A DNA stretch of 64,000 nt, taken from NCBI GenBank assembly GCA_030549495.1, contig JAUIRK010000148.1, positions 62,001 to 126,000 on the forward strand, given 5' to 3'. Below the pieces are notes generated by a model. The model saw nothing but the letters and a program-made list of their open reading frames with translations. It was not told the origin of the DNA and did no database searches. How positions within the stretch are numbered: the stretch's first letter is position 1; each line of letters opens with the position of its first letter. The translations under genes were made by a program, and so were the position numbers. The DNA is from Nectonema munidae (Eukaryota > Nematomorpha > Nectonematoida > Nectonematidae). Of the stretch, positions 48,864 to 59,394 are shown piece by piece.

Positions 48864-49728
48864 GTGTGAAAGAAATCTGGTAGACCCAGAAGACAATGAT
48901 GAATGGTATTTCCATTAAGAAAAGGCTGGAGCGATTGATCACATTGCCGAAAACGTCATCCCACATTTGGGTCAGTCTGATGTTAGATATAGAACGATGG
49001 AACTTCACGTTCCGCCCTATGCTTCAATCTTCTCTAGTTATAAAACTAAACGAAATATTCGGAAACCAGCACGAGTCGTCTGCAATAGGAGTGATCCTCT
49101 ATCGCTAATATATTCAATCGAGTCTCATCAGTGGTTCGGCCACGTAGCATTATCAGACCCTCGTTTTGCGTCATCATCGCTTTATCATCTTGTGCGAGCT
49201 TCTTATGCTAATTTAATGAAATTCATTCGCACTCGCTTTCATCAACTGTTTGGATTTTCTTCATCCTGCTTTCTCCGTCGGACGTGGATGACCGCCCGGA
49301 CGGCGGGGAACACGCCGAACCAGCACAAGAGAAGAATTTAGAAATCCTCTCACGGGAAACAATAGACATCAGTGCTTACTTCGCTCAAGTGGAGAAGGAA
49401 CAACAAATTCCTCTAAAGTGGGCTGTGATACAACATATGCTAAAAGAACAAGAGCTGAAAATAACACCAAGAGAATTCTCTAGTTTAACGCTGGAGTGCA
49501 GAATGATGTGCTCAGCGTGTGAAAGAAATCTGGTAGACCCAGAAGACAATGACTATGAATGGTATTTCCATTAAGAAAAGGCTGGAGCGATTGATCACAT
49601 TGCCGAAAACGTCATCCCACATTTGGGTCAGTCTGATGTTAGATATAGAACGATGGAACTTCACGTTCCGCCCTATGCTTCAATCTTCTCTAGTTATAAA
49701 ACTAAACGAAATATTCGGAAACCAGCAC
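48864..49728 (+). pseudogene. L-gene fragment, repeat unit 1 plus start of unit 2
   Basis: The unit starts GTGTGAAAGAAATCTGG at 48864 and again at 49517. Unit 1 is 653 bp and lacks 3 bp present in the others near 48897. Each unit encodes motif A in one frame and the pre-A element in another, separated by a TAA stop (for example 49572-49574). The second unit is cut at 49728. Confidence 0.7.
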
Positions 49729-50097
49729 TATCACAGTGCCTTAAAACAATTCAACCTAGAATACCAGTTGATCGGATACGAGCGTTTGCTGGGGGTGCCG
49801 AAGCAGATTTAAGTCTACGTACAATTATAACCACTGCAATGTCGGGTGCAGCCACATTATCTCACCCCTTACCTGGACCTCTGTATTCCTTGCTAGAGTG
49901 CTACACAGTTTTACTCCTAACACCGCGCTATAGTCCATGTCTAGGCTATCAACTAATCAGCTATCATTACTGTCCATTTTGAACACTGCTTTAGGATACT
50001 TTCCGTTCCTGCAACTGATGACAGCTTTAAAACTGCCCTGGTCAGCACACTAGTTGCTATCCGCCCCATTAATTTGTCACTCCTGCATAGTATTATG
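49729..50097 (+). pseudogene. L-gene fragment downstream of motif C
   Basis: Between truncated repeat units lies unique L-like sequence, in frame with the preceding pre-A frame, including LSLRTIITTAMSGAATL and LYSLLECYTVLLLTP. The same LLECYT stretch recurs near 52470 and 52900. The palm motifs B and C are skipped here, so this is a deletion join. Confidence 0.55.
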
Positions 50098-51874
50098 GAG
50101 TCGTCTGCAATAGGAGTGATCCTCTATCGCTAATATATTCAATCGAGTCTCATCAGTGGTTCGCCACGTAGCATTATCAGACCCTCGTTTTGCGTCAACA
50201 TCGCTTTATCATCTTGTGCGAGCTTCTGATGCTAGATTAATGAAATTCATTCGCACTCGCTTTCATCAACTGGTTGGATTTTCTTCATCCTGCTTTCTCC
50301 GTCGGACGTGGATGACCGCCCGGACGGCGGGGAACACGCCGAACCAGCACAAGAGAAGAACAGGAGTGATACTTCTAATGATGCGGAAAGAAATTTTAGA
50401 AATCCTCACGGGAAACAATAGACATCAGTGCTTACTTCGCTCAAGTGGAGAAGGAACAACAAATTCCTCTAAAGTGGACTGTGATACAACTTATGCCAAA
50501 AGAACAAGAGCTGAAAATAACACCAAGAGAATTCTCTAGTTTAACGTTGGAGTGCAGAATGATGTGCTCAGCGTGTGAAAGAAATCTGGTAGACCCAGAA
50601 GACAATGACTATGAATGGTATTTCCATTAAGAAAAGGCTGGAGCGATTGATCACATTGCCGAAAACGTCATCCCACATTCGGGTCAGTCTGATGTTAGAT
50701 ATAGAACGATGGAACTTCACGTTCCGCCCTATGCTTCAATCTTCTCTAGTTATAAAACTAAACGAAATATTCGGAAACCAGCACGAGTCGTCTGCAATAG
50801 GAGTGATCCTCTATCGCTAATATATTCAATCGAGTCTCATCAGTGGTTCGGCCACGTAGCAAGACCCTCGTTTTGCGTCATCATCGCTTTATCATCTTGT
50901 GCGAGCTTCTGATGCTAGATTAATGAAATTCATTCGCACTCGCTTTCATCAACTGGTTGGATTTTCTTCATCCTGCTTTCTCCGTCGGACGTGGATGACC
51001 GCCCGGACGGCGGGGAACACGCCGAACCAGCACAAGAGAAGAATTTAGAAATCCTCTCACGGGAAACAATAGACATCAGTGCTTACTTCGCTCAAGTGGA
51101 GAAGGAACAACAAATTCCTCTAAAGTGGGCTGTGATACAACTTATGCCAAAAGAACAAGTGCTGAAAATAACGCCAAGAGAATTCTCTAGTTTAACGCTG
51201 GAGTGCAGAATGATGTGCTCAGCGTGTGAAAGAAATCTGGTAGACCCAGAAGACAATGACTATGAATGGTATTTCCATTAAGAAAAGGCTGGAGCGATTG
51301 ATCACATTGCCGAAAACGTCATCCCACATTCGGGTCAGTCTGATGTTAGATATAGAACGATGGAACTTCACATTCCGCCCTATGCTTCAATCTTCTCTAG
51401 TTATAAAACTAAACGAAATATTCGGAAACCAGCACGAGTCGTCTGCAATAGGAGTGATCCTCTATCGCTAATATATTCAATCGAGTCTCATCAGTGGTTC
51501 GGCCACGTAGCAAGACCCTCGTTTTGCGTCATCATCGCTTTATCATCTTGTGCGAGCTTCTGATGCTAGATTAATGAAATTCATTCGCACTCGCTTTCAT
51601 CAACTGGTTGGATTTTCTTCATCCTGCTTTCTCCGTCGGACGTGGATGACCGCCCGGACGGCGGGGAACACGCCGAACCAGCACAAGAGAAGAATTTAGA
51701 AATCCTCTCACGGGAAACAATAGACATCAGTGCTTACTTCGCTCAAGTGGAGAAGGAACAACAAATTCCTCTAAAGTGGGCTGTGATACAACTTATGCCA
51801 AAAGAACAAGTGCTGAAAATAACGCCAAGAGAATTCTCTAGTTTAACGCTGGAGTGCAGAATGATGTGCTCAGC
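50098..51874 (+). repeat. 651-bp tandem units of the L-gene fragment
   Basis: A 5'-truncated unit (50098-50572, with a 30-40-bp insertion near 50,360) is followed by two complete units, 50573-51223 and 51224-51874, exactly 651 bp each and almost identical. The next unit starts at 51875. The near-identity implies recent unequal exchange, or assembly duplication. Confidence 0.85.
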
Positions 51875-52400
51875 GTGTGAAAGAAATCTGGTAGACCCAG
51901 AAGACAATGACTATGAATGGTATTTCCATTAAGAAAAGGCTGGAGCGATTGATCACATTGCCGAAAACGTCATCCCACATTTGGGTCAGTCTGATGTTAG
52001 ATATAGAACGATGGAACTTCACGTTCCGCCCTATGCTTCAATCTTCTCTAGTTATAAAACTAAACGAAATATTCGGAAACCAGCACTATCACAGCGCCTT
52101 GAAAACATTTCTGGATTCCACATTGCTCTCATCCAATAAATTTTGTCCATCCGGGACTCCGGATCGGTTCCACCAGTGGGCTGCCCACACTGGGGGAATT
52201 TCAAAAGCTGTGGTCAATTCTCATTATCAAAACCTCTATGCGACAATTCAACCTAGAATAGCAGTTAATCGGAGCTGGTGACAATCAAGTCATCTTTCTA
52301 CAGATTCCAATTAGTCCTAATAGTCTATTCTTGCTAACTGCTGTTAAAAACTCCTTAGCTATTACTACTATTAAAAAGCTGTGCTACGAGCGTTTGCTGG
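51875..52400 (+). pseudogene. L-gene palm fragment with motifs A, B and C
   Basis: The longest continuous part of the L homologue: motif A (51991-52035), a motif B region (about 52185-52220, one frame change between HTGG and QKLWS) and GDNQ at 52280-52291. An in-frame stop lies just before motif C. The tail near 52,390 (CYERLLGAPKG) matches part of 49,780. Broken and not translatable as one protein. Confidence 0.75.
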
Positions 52401-52960
52401 GGGCGCCGAAGGGGATTTAGGTCTACGTACAATTATAACCACTGCAATGTAGGGTGAATCGAATATTGCTAGAGTGCTACACAGCTTTACTCCTATCTAT
52501 CTCGGACCACACACCTGAAACCATGATTGCTGATCCTTATAGTTTAAATGTAATCAAGCCTCAGAGCTTAGAGGCCACCCTGAAGATGTACTTTTATCTT
52601 TATCTATATTTGAGTCTTTTATCTCAATTATCTATATCATCTATTTGGTTTTCTTTTAAAAATAGCTTGCCACACTGGGGGAAATCAAGGTATATTTCAA
52701 AAGCTGTGGTTAATCCTCACTATTCTAATTATCAAAACCTCTATGCGACAATTCAACCTAGAATACCAGTTGATCGGAGCTGGTGACAATCAGGTCATCT
52801 TCCTACAGATTTCAATCAGTCATAATAGTCGATCCTTGCTAACTGCTGTTAATATAGCAGCCACATTATCTCACCCCTTACCTGGACCTCTGTATTCCTT
52901 GCTAGAGTGCTACACAGTACCTAACCAACTTTCAGGTAGAGCGTTCATTTTCAACAATGA
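52401..52960 (+). pseudogene. Rearranged second copy of L-gene motif C and neighbours
   Basis: DPYSLNVIKPQSLE (downstream L sequence) is followed, out of order, by a second KAVVN/QKLW-like region and a second GDNQ (near 52781-52792), then the LLECYT segment again (near 52905). The order of L segments is therefore scrambled by duplication. Confidence 0.6.
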
Positions 52961-53332
52961 ATAGAACAATAACCCTGCCTAGAAACCACCTTTTGTCCAG
53001 AAGAGTTGCTCAGTTAATGCTCAATAATGATATATGCGATAACCTCAACTTAGACGATGTCTTAAAACACTTTGTCCATTTGTAACAAGTTTTTTTTAAT
53101 TTTAAAATATCAGTCGAATTTTGCAACAAAATTTTTGTTGATGTTTTTAAATATACGGTTTTGGTTGAAAAAATTTTGACATTGTACAAAAACAAATTTC
53201 CTGATTCTTTTGAATTTGATACGGAAACTTTTTCCGTATTATTTAAAAGAACAATTAAAGGTAGATATAATTTTTTAAAAATTTTACGTTATATGTTCCA
53301 AGAAAGCAACAATTTGTCGAACTCATGAACTG
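52961..53332. other. Short possible coding stretch upstream of the recombinase
   Basis: A 41-codon frame at 52958-53083 and an open stretch at about 53187-53328 (with RTIKGRYNFLKILRYMFQES) could be N-terminal exons of the tyrosine recombinase, but I cannot connect them reliably. Confidence 0.3.
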
Positions 53333-53940
53333 ATGTCTCAGACAAAAGTTGTGAGTTCGGACGAAATTAATAAATTTTTAAGTGACCACTTAAGGGACTA
53401 TCTTATTATTAAATTTTTGTCGGTTAACGCTCAAAAAGTAGGAGTGGCCATTAATTTGACCATCTCCGAATTTGAAGAGGCCGAACAACATGACAAAGAT
53501 TTAATGATAAGGGTAAAGGCCCATAAAAATGAAAGGAGAGGTCCGGCAATTATGTCGATAAGCACCTCATTATATGAAAAAATGGAAATTTACTTAAAGT
53601 AAGCTTTATGTTTGATTGCTTTATGTTCATTTACTTTATTTATTTTGTTTTTAGTGATTGGAGGAAAAACAATAACAAACTAACGACATCTTACGTTGGA
53701 AGAATTTTTTCTTCGTATTATATTTTTTTTATTGTTTTAAAAACTTTAATTTTAAACAGATATGCAAAAGCTGTACTAAACAAAAGTATTAGCAACCATC
53801 TTTTAAGAAAGTCTTTGGTGATTTTTTTTAAATATAATTATGAAGCACATATGCCGGATTTGGCAAATATTATGAATCATTCTGAAAAAACCCAAAGAAT
53901 GTATATAATTAAATCAGAAATCACAGGCAAAAATAAATAA
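53333..53940 (+). CDS. Tyrosine recombinase (Crypton-like), predicted with two short introns
   Basis: The first exon contains LSVNAQKVGVAINLTISEFE and RVKAHKNERRGPA, the beta-strand/Lys region of the catalytic domain. After predicted introns 53599-53654 (GT...TTTTTAG) and 53715-53759 (GT...AAACAG) the frame continues to NHLLRKS (the H-x-x-R box) and IMNHSEKTQRMY (second His and the nucleophilic Tyr). This is the order of Crypton-type and DIRS/Ngaro-type recombinases. The usual first catalytic Arg in the GxR position is Lys here (NAQKVG), suggesting impaired activity. The upstream core-binding domain is not identified. It could belong to a Crypton or be a remnant of a larger YR retroelement; introns favour Crypton or a host-like gene. 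Confidence 0.6.
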
Positions 53941-54529
53941 AGTTCTGGAAAATTTATCACAATCTTCCAAAAAGAAAAGTAATTAGTTTTTTTTCTTTTC
54001 TAATGTACATTTATTTTTTTGTTAGAAGAAAGCAAAATAGTTAAATTCATAGATCAATTTTCAGAAAGTTCTTCAGATTCTGAAGATATCATAAAAAAAA
54101 AAGTAAATTTACTTTATTTAAACAATCTTGTTTATTTATTTAAATATTTATTTATTTGTAGGGCCAAGCAAAATGCTAAAATTTAACCCTTTATCTAGCA
54201 AGAATTCTTCTCCAACGCATGAATACTTCCCATTTTCTTCACGTGCTCCTCCTTCACCATCATATTCTCCTTCTCCTTCACCATCCTGTTCTCCTCCTCC
54301 TTATCTTCCTCCTTCACCATCCTGTTCTCCTCCTCCTTCACTAGCATCCTCTTCACATCCTCCTTTATCATCACCTCTTAAAGAAACCATTTCTAAACAT
54401 ACTCCTCCAAAATCAACATTTTTTCAATCTCAAAGTGTTTTATCTACACCTTCATATTCGCTTACACCTCCTCAACTCTCTCCATCACCTAATGAAATTT
54501 ATGCCAAATACAATTCGCCTCCTACTACA
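53941..54529 (+). other. Possible 3' exons: acidic and Pro/Ser-rich
   Basis: Behind acceptor-like TTGTTAG (to 54025) lies a Ser/Asp-rich open stretch (54026-54102) ended by a GT donor. Behind TTATTTGTAG (to 54161) lies a Pro/Ser-rich frame (SPSPSPSCSPPP repeats, 54162 to about 54520). The frames do not join cleanly across the A run at 54092-54102, so I only propose them as downstream exons of the recombinase gene. The Pro-rich frame is cut by the RT relic read on the other strand. Confidence 0.35.
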
Positions 54530-55715
54530 TCTAAGCTTTTGAATGCTCTAGCTACCATTTCCATAGTTCTTTCACATTTTGTAATGACTAGGATATCATC
54601 GATATAATAAAGGACTTTAACTTGTATTAGAAAAGTGTTGATTAATGTACCAAGAACAAATTGTAAGACTCCCGGGCTAAAATTAGCCCCCATCGGGAGT
54701 CTCTCAAAGGCGTATGCTTGCTTGTTACTTTTGAACGTAAAAAAATTTGCATAGGTTTTGTTTACTTTGATCCCATAAAACGCGTTCTTTATGTCGAACT
54801 TTATAGCAAATTTAAATCCATAACACAAATATTTTAACATTACCGAGATCAATTTAATGGGTTGCTTGTTGAATAAGTACTTTGAAAACGCAAAATTCTG
54901 GATAAACCTAATTCCATTATCTCTTTTCGGAATTAAAAATACTGGCGAAGAGATCTTTGGTTCTTCGATCTTTGTAATTATATTATACTTTAACATTTCA
55001 GGGATATATACTTTGTTTATCACATTTCTTTGTGACGCAGGTGGTTTGTAAAACGAGTTGAAGGAACCAGCTTTAGTGTTGGTAATGATCTTTGGCTTGA
55101 AACCTTGAGAAAGAATCTTTCTTGCTTTTTTGTTTTCAAGATCTTGTGGAGGTATCCATGCTGATGAATTGGCCGAGAATGTTCGAGTTTCCCAGCAAAC
55201 AAACCTCCGAGAGTAAGGTCCTGAATATTTCTCTCCATACTTTTGGTGAGAATTTTCTTTTATTTGCGTTATATTCAAATGAAGTGATAAGCCTTACTGT
55301 CTTTTGATTTATGTTCGGATGCTTCCGAATTTTATTGAAGAACTCTTGAATCTTTTCCGGATTTTCTGAGTCGCTGGCTTCTGACTCCAGAACATTGTTC
55401 TGTTCTTCCGAATCTTCTTCGAGGATGGATTCGAATTCTGAGCCGAATATTGAAGTAAGTATCTCATGAAGAGTATCTGTTGGAACTTGAACTGGGGATT
55501 GTTCACCCAGGACATCATCCATATCCCCTAGACTTGGAAAAACGAAGTCTTTGGTTAGATCTTCTATGAGTTCTGTAGGTAACATAGTCTCTTCTAACTT
55601 CTCCAGTAGTCGGAGACTCCACACTTTGATCCTTTAATGGAGGCAGATCATCGAGGAATTTTCTGTGAATAATGGGAGCAACTTGGCTCGGCTCGTTTGT
55701 GGAGTTTGTTAGCAT
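54530..55715 (-). pseudogene. Second AT-rich relative of the RT element: Pol, broken and truncated
   Basis: On the minus strand at least three frames share Pol: HRKFLDDLPPLKDQS (55515-55715), SFEYNANKRKFSPKVW (55136-55624), then the RT frame (from about 55,140). The RT frame has SAWIPPQDL, GFKPKIITNTKAG, KISSPVFLIPKR, FDIKNAFYGIKV, RLPMGANFSPGVLQ and the catalytic YIDDILVIT near 54592-54612. It ends shortly after motif C at the junction with the Pro-rich frame, so RNase H is missing. Motif order is the same as in the GC-rich array and at 47076-48639. Confidence 0.8.
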
Positions 55716-55716
55716 T

Positions 55717-56160
55717 TCATCGATGGCACTGTCTAACAGTGCATCGGTATAGATTCACCTGTTTCACGTCTCTGGGTTGCATCAAATCAACATAGTTGGC
55801 GATGATTTTGAAAAGGTTAACAATGACGTTATCCTTCGCATTTCTAGCAGTCGCCGGTAACGCGTCCACGAATGCGGCGATTCGGCCTTGTGCCAATTCA
55901 GGCGATACTTCCTGGCTTGTGCCACCTCCTAACATTTCTTCCTTGATCGAGATGTCCAAGGGGGCTGTAGGAACAGGAGATGCTTGCGGAGAAGTATTCT
56001 CTCTTAACCCTCCGATTTCAGATGTTAAGTCTTTCAGGACAACTGACATCTGCATGAAAAACCTGTTTTCATCCAGGGTATGTTCAATCCAATTTTTCCT
56101 GGTCGGGGTAGCAGGAACTTCTTGAGTGGCCTGAGTAGATTCACCATCTGACTGCGTCAT
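55717..56160 (-). pseudogene. Gag-like ORF of the second AT-rich relative
   Basis: The frame is open from 56271, but MTQSDGES at 56160 is the more likely start. The C-terminal half (SPELAQGRIAAFVDALPAT, DNVIVNLFKIIANYVDL) resembles the helical block of the GC-rich gag ORF in spacing and character. The ORF stops at 55717, just before the pol frames, and is shorter (148 codons) than the 271-codon GC-rich version, lacking the Arg/Gly-rich tail, so probably truncated by a frame change. Confidence 0.55.
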
Positions 56161-56269
56161 TTTGTCCTGCCTAGAGGTTCGTAGACGAGGCGTAGTGAAG
56201 GTTAGGTAGGAGTGAGGTGTAAAGTTGAGATAGAGATGTATCACGCGAGAAGAGAAAGAGTAAAAGTTC

Positions 56270-56290
56270 ATATCTTATAAAGTCTCCTGT
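56270..56290 (-). promoter_or_regulatory. Putative TATA box of the AT-rich relative
   Basis: The minus strand reads CTTTATAAGATATG about 110 nt upstream of the likely gag start, comparable in place to the TATA box 80 nt upstream of gag in the GC-rich array. In AT-rich DNA this could be chance. Confidence 0.3.
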
Positions 56291-58350
56291 CACTTTGTGG
56301 CAAAATGTCCTAACTTTTTAATTACAAGAGATATTCAAATTTTGATTGCAGATTCGGAATATACGCATAAAAATAAGTCAGAAACAATTATAAAATAAAA
56401 ATCGAAAAATTTTCGAAAAAATTCCCTTGGAAAATTTATGTCACTTTCTGACCTATCGTCCTAACTTTTTAATTAAAAGAGATATTCAAATTCTGATTCC
56501 AGATTTGGAATCTACGCATAAATCCATCCCAGAAACAATTCTAAAATAAATATTAACTTAGAAAATTTTGATGTCACTTTCTGGTAAATTTCCTGTCGGA
56601 CCAAATGCAACATTTAAACTAACTCCAATCATTCTGAAACTTGACATAGTTCTTAAAAACAGTTATCCCTATCATATTCACTTATTATATTGATTACGGT
56701 CCTTCACAAATTTTTTTTGGCCATTTTTGGACCGAAAATCTCGGGAACTATACATGATAAAAAACTTAAGGCAGGGCTGGAATCAGCATAAAAAACTACC
56801 CTAGACACCCGAATGTTAAAGAAAAAGATAAACAGAATCATAAAAATCGTTTTTTAAAAATTGATAAAAAAAATTAAAAAATAAAAAATCCCGGGATATA
56901 ATCCCAAGGGATATCCTTGGGTATATCTAAAAAGAAATAAAAGAAATTGGGAAATTATGTCACTTTCTAAAAAGTTGTCTATGATAAAAAGCGGAAATAG
57001 AATCACTGTGACAGATGTGAATATCTAATGGATCAGTTAAATATGTGAGGAATTTCAAAGAAGCTTGGCGTCATGTTTGATTGATTTGACAGTCTGCATT
57101 CTTCACATTCTGAAATATGTCACTTTCTGGCTATTTTTCCTGGGACCATTTCTAAAATATGTCACTTTCTGGTTATATTTCCTGGGACCATTTCAAAACC
57201 TTGGGTAAATTATGTCACTTTCTGGTCAAATCTCCTGTAGGACCAAATGCAACTTTTAAACTACAAGTCCAATCTTTCTGAAACTTGGTATAGTTATTCA
57301 TAAGTATAATCCCTCTCATATCCATGTCTTATTTTGGTCACGTTCTCAATATTTTAGATTTTAGCCGTCCCGGTCGCTATATCTCGGGAACTAGAGCAGC
57401 TATGTAAAAACTGATTACACTGTTGGTAATTCACTTTGGCACTGAAGTGTCAAAACTAATAGAATATTCGAAATCTAGGCAAAAAACTGATCCAGAATAC
57501 ACTATTTCAAATTTAGTTATAATTTTAATAATATGTATAAAAATAATTCAAAAAGTCAACTCATAAACTATATATATGTGTACATAGTATAGCGATTTTC
57601 AGTAACATTTCCAAATTGACATGTTGAAAACCTAATATTTGCGATAACTCAGCAATTATAAGTCCAATTTTGTATTAATGGGTATCAAAATGTTCGTCTC
57701 TGTAAGAGCTTTCGAATGATACCAGTTTCAAGTTGATCGGACCTGTCATTCGGGTTTTAGAATCAAATGTCACTTTTTGAGCTAAAAAAAGGACTTAGGG
57801 TTAAGTAAAATCACTGATATAGATTTGATTTTCTTTCGAATGGCGTAGGTTAGAAGTCTGTAAGTAGTGTAGTTAGGTAGTATCTAAATCCAAATATATC
57901 AGGCTGATCTCTTAGATATTTAAGCAAAATATTCTTTTAATAATTTTCTACAACTTTGTAAAGTTACAATTGGCTGCGATAAATATAAATAATTTTTTTA
58001 CACTCTGAAACTTATATATATATATATGTACACATAGTAAAATGTTCTATATCTTTTTAATTAAAAGAGATATTCAAATTCTGATTACAGATTCGGAATC
58101 TACGCATAAAACTGAGTTAGAATAAACTAAAAAAAAATTGAAAAAATTACCCCCCTTGGGTGAAAAGGTCCGTTTTAGTCAGAGGACCAAAATAAATTAA
58201 AATATCGTTGTAACTTTTTAATTATAAAAGATATTCAAATTCTGATTACATATTCGGAATCTACGCTTAAAACTGAGTCAGAATGAACTAAAAAAAATTA
58301 ATATAACAATTTTGTATAAATATATAAAAAAAATTGAACATAAAAAACAA
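56291..58350. repeat. AT-rich DNA with recurring phrases
   Basis: No gene seen. Phrases such as ATTCAAATTCTGATTACAGA with ATTCGGAATCTACGCATAAA (about 56,330, 56,490, 58,070, 58,230) and ATGTCACTTTCTGG with GGACCAAATGCAAC (about 56,575 and 57,205) recur in the same order, suggesting a degenerate tandem or long repeat. Confidence 0.5.
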
Positions 58351-58356
58351 TTTATT

Positions 58357-58600
58357 TTTTCATTTTTTAATGATCCACCTTATTTTATCATAAAGTTGTT
58401 TGCTTTTATATTTTGAAAGCGAATCATTCTTTGCCATTTCATCTTTTACTTCATATAAGTAAATACATGAAGAATTGATATATTTTTGGAAAATTTTGAT
58501 TATAAATTTTAAATATTTATCTACCAGCCCTTTGTTCAATCTAACTTTGAGGAAGCGTTGTTTTCGAAACTTACGGACAAAAATACGTAGAAAAAATTTA
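58357..58600 (-). other. Unrecognised open frame, basic
   Basis: A minus-strand stretch of about 80 codons without an obvious start, including FVRKFRKQRFLKVRLNKG and KNDSLSKYKSKQLYDKIRW. It is rich in Lys and Phe, with no recognised domain. In AT-rich DNA it may be chance, but its composition looks protein-like. Confidence 0.25.
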
Positions 58601-58817
58601 TTTAAAATAGATTTCAGTGATGTCCACCAAACAAGAAAGATCTCAAGTTTGCAATGAATTTATATTGAATTTACCAAAGCTAGAAATTGCGGAGCCCAAT
58701 TAGATAAGCAATAGCGGAGCCCTTATTCTTCAAGAGTAAAAACTTTTATATGGCAACTTTTGTATAATATGCTTAATCATCATCCATTCACCCTTCCGGG
58801 CATGGCCGTTTTCCCAG

Positions 58818-59300
58818 CTAACCAGGGTTGGCCATTTGTTTGCAGCTTCTTTTCCATGTTTTTCTACATTGAGTATCTTCCGCTTTTACTTTTCTTTTGG
58901 CCATGTTTTCTACTACTGCTTCCATCCAAGTCTTCTTGGGGCGTCCCCTCTTCGCCATTCCTTCAACCACTTCATTTTTGATACTTTTAGTCAATCTGAC
59001 ATCGTCCATTCTTTCCAAATGCCCGAACCATCTCAGTCTGTTTTCTTCCATGTACTCTTCTATGCAAATCATTCCCATCTTTCGCCTTAGGTAATCATTG
59101 GTAAGCCTGTCTTTTAGAGTTTTTCCATTCATCATCCGTATCATTTTCATCTCAGTACTCATCATTCTTTTTGTATCAGCTTTTTTAAGAACCCAGCATT
59201 CGCTTCCATAGCACATCGCAGTTCTTACATATACCTGATAGAGTCTGGTTTTCAGCTTCAACGAGAGGATTTTTCCACACTCCTTGTTTTTCCAATTCAT
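58818..59300 (-). pseudogene. LINE (non-LTR retrotransposon) 3' end, RTE-like
   Basis: A 160-codon minus-strand frame matching the C-terminal region of LINE reverse transcriptases: RTAMCYGSECWVLKKADTKR, then NRLRWFGHLERM, then KRGRPKKTWMEAV, ending KQMANPG. These follow the RT palm in RTE/CR1/Jockey-like elements; RT and endonuclease are absent because the copy is 5'-truncated, as is usual for LINE insertion. Downstream on the minus strand a short GATGATGAT-containing tail (around 58,785) suits an RTE-type 3' end. The element is inactive. Confidence 0.8.
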
Positions 59301-59394
59301 TCACTAAAGTTTTAAGCCTTAGTTTATTTATTTTATTAATTGAAAAAATGCGCGTATATTTAAAAAATATTATAGGATTATCTTTTGAATGCTT

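Larger units (their letters stand above)
48864..52960 (+). mobile_element. Endogenous viral element: amplified fragments of a negative-strand RNA virus L (RdRp) gene
   Basis: Read on the plus strand, but in broken frames, this region shows the ordered hallmarks of the mononegavirus-type L polymerase palm. They are a pre-A element (KEQELKITPREFSSLTLECR), motif A (LMLDIERWNFTFRP), motif B (HTGG followed after a shift by QKLWS) and motif C with the GDNQ signature (GAGDNQVIFLQ at 52271-52303 and again near 52775-52807). Later L-like segments (DPYSLNVIKPQSLE near 52528) follow. The part covering pre-A to motif A is amplified in 651-bp units. Every copy has stops and frame changes, so no functional polymerase is encoded. 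A chuvirus-like origin is possible, but assignment within the order is a guess. Confidence 0.75.

Noticed and set aside
48967-49341. A second 124-codon frame in the 651-bp unit (and its equivalents in other units).
   Set aside because: It shows no L-protein motif; the pre-A and motif A frames are the ones that match, so this one is probably a shadow or a frameshifted part.
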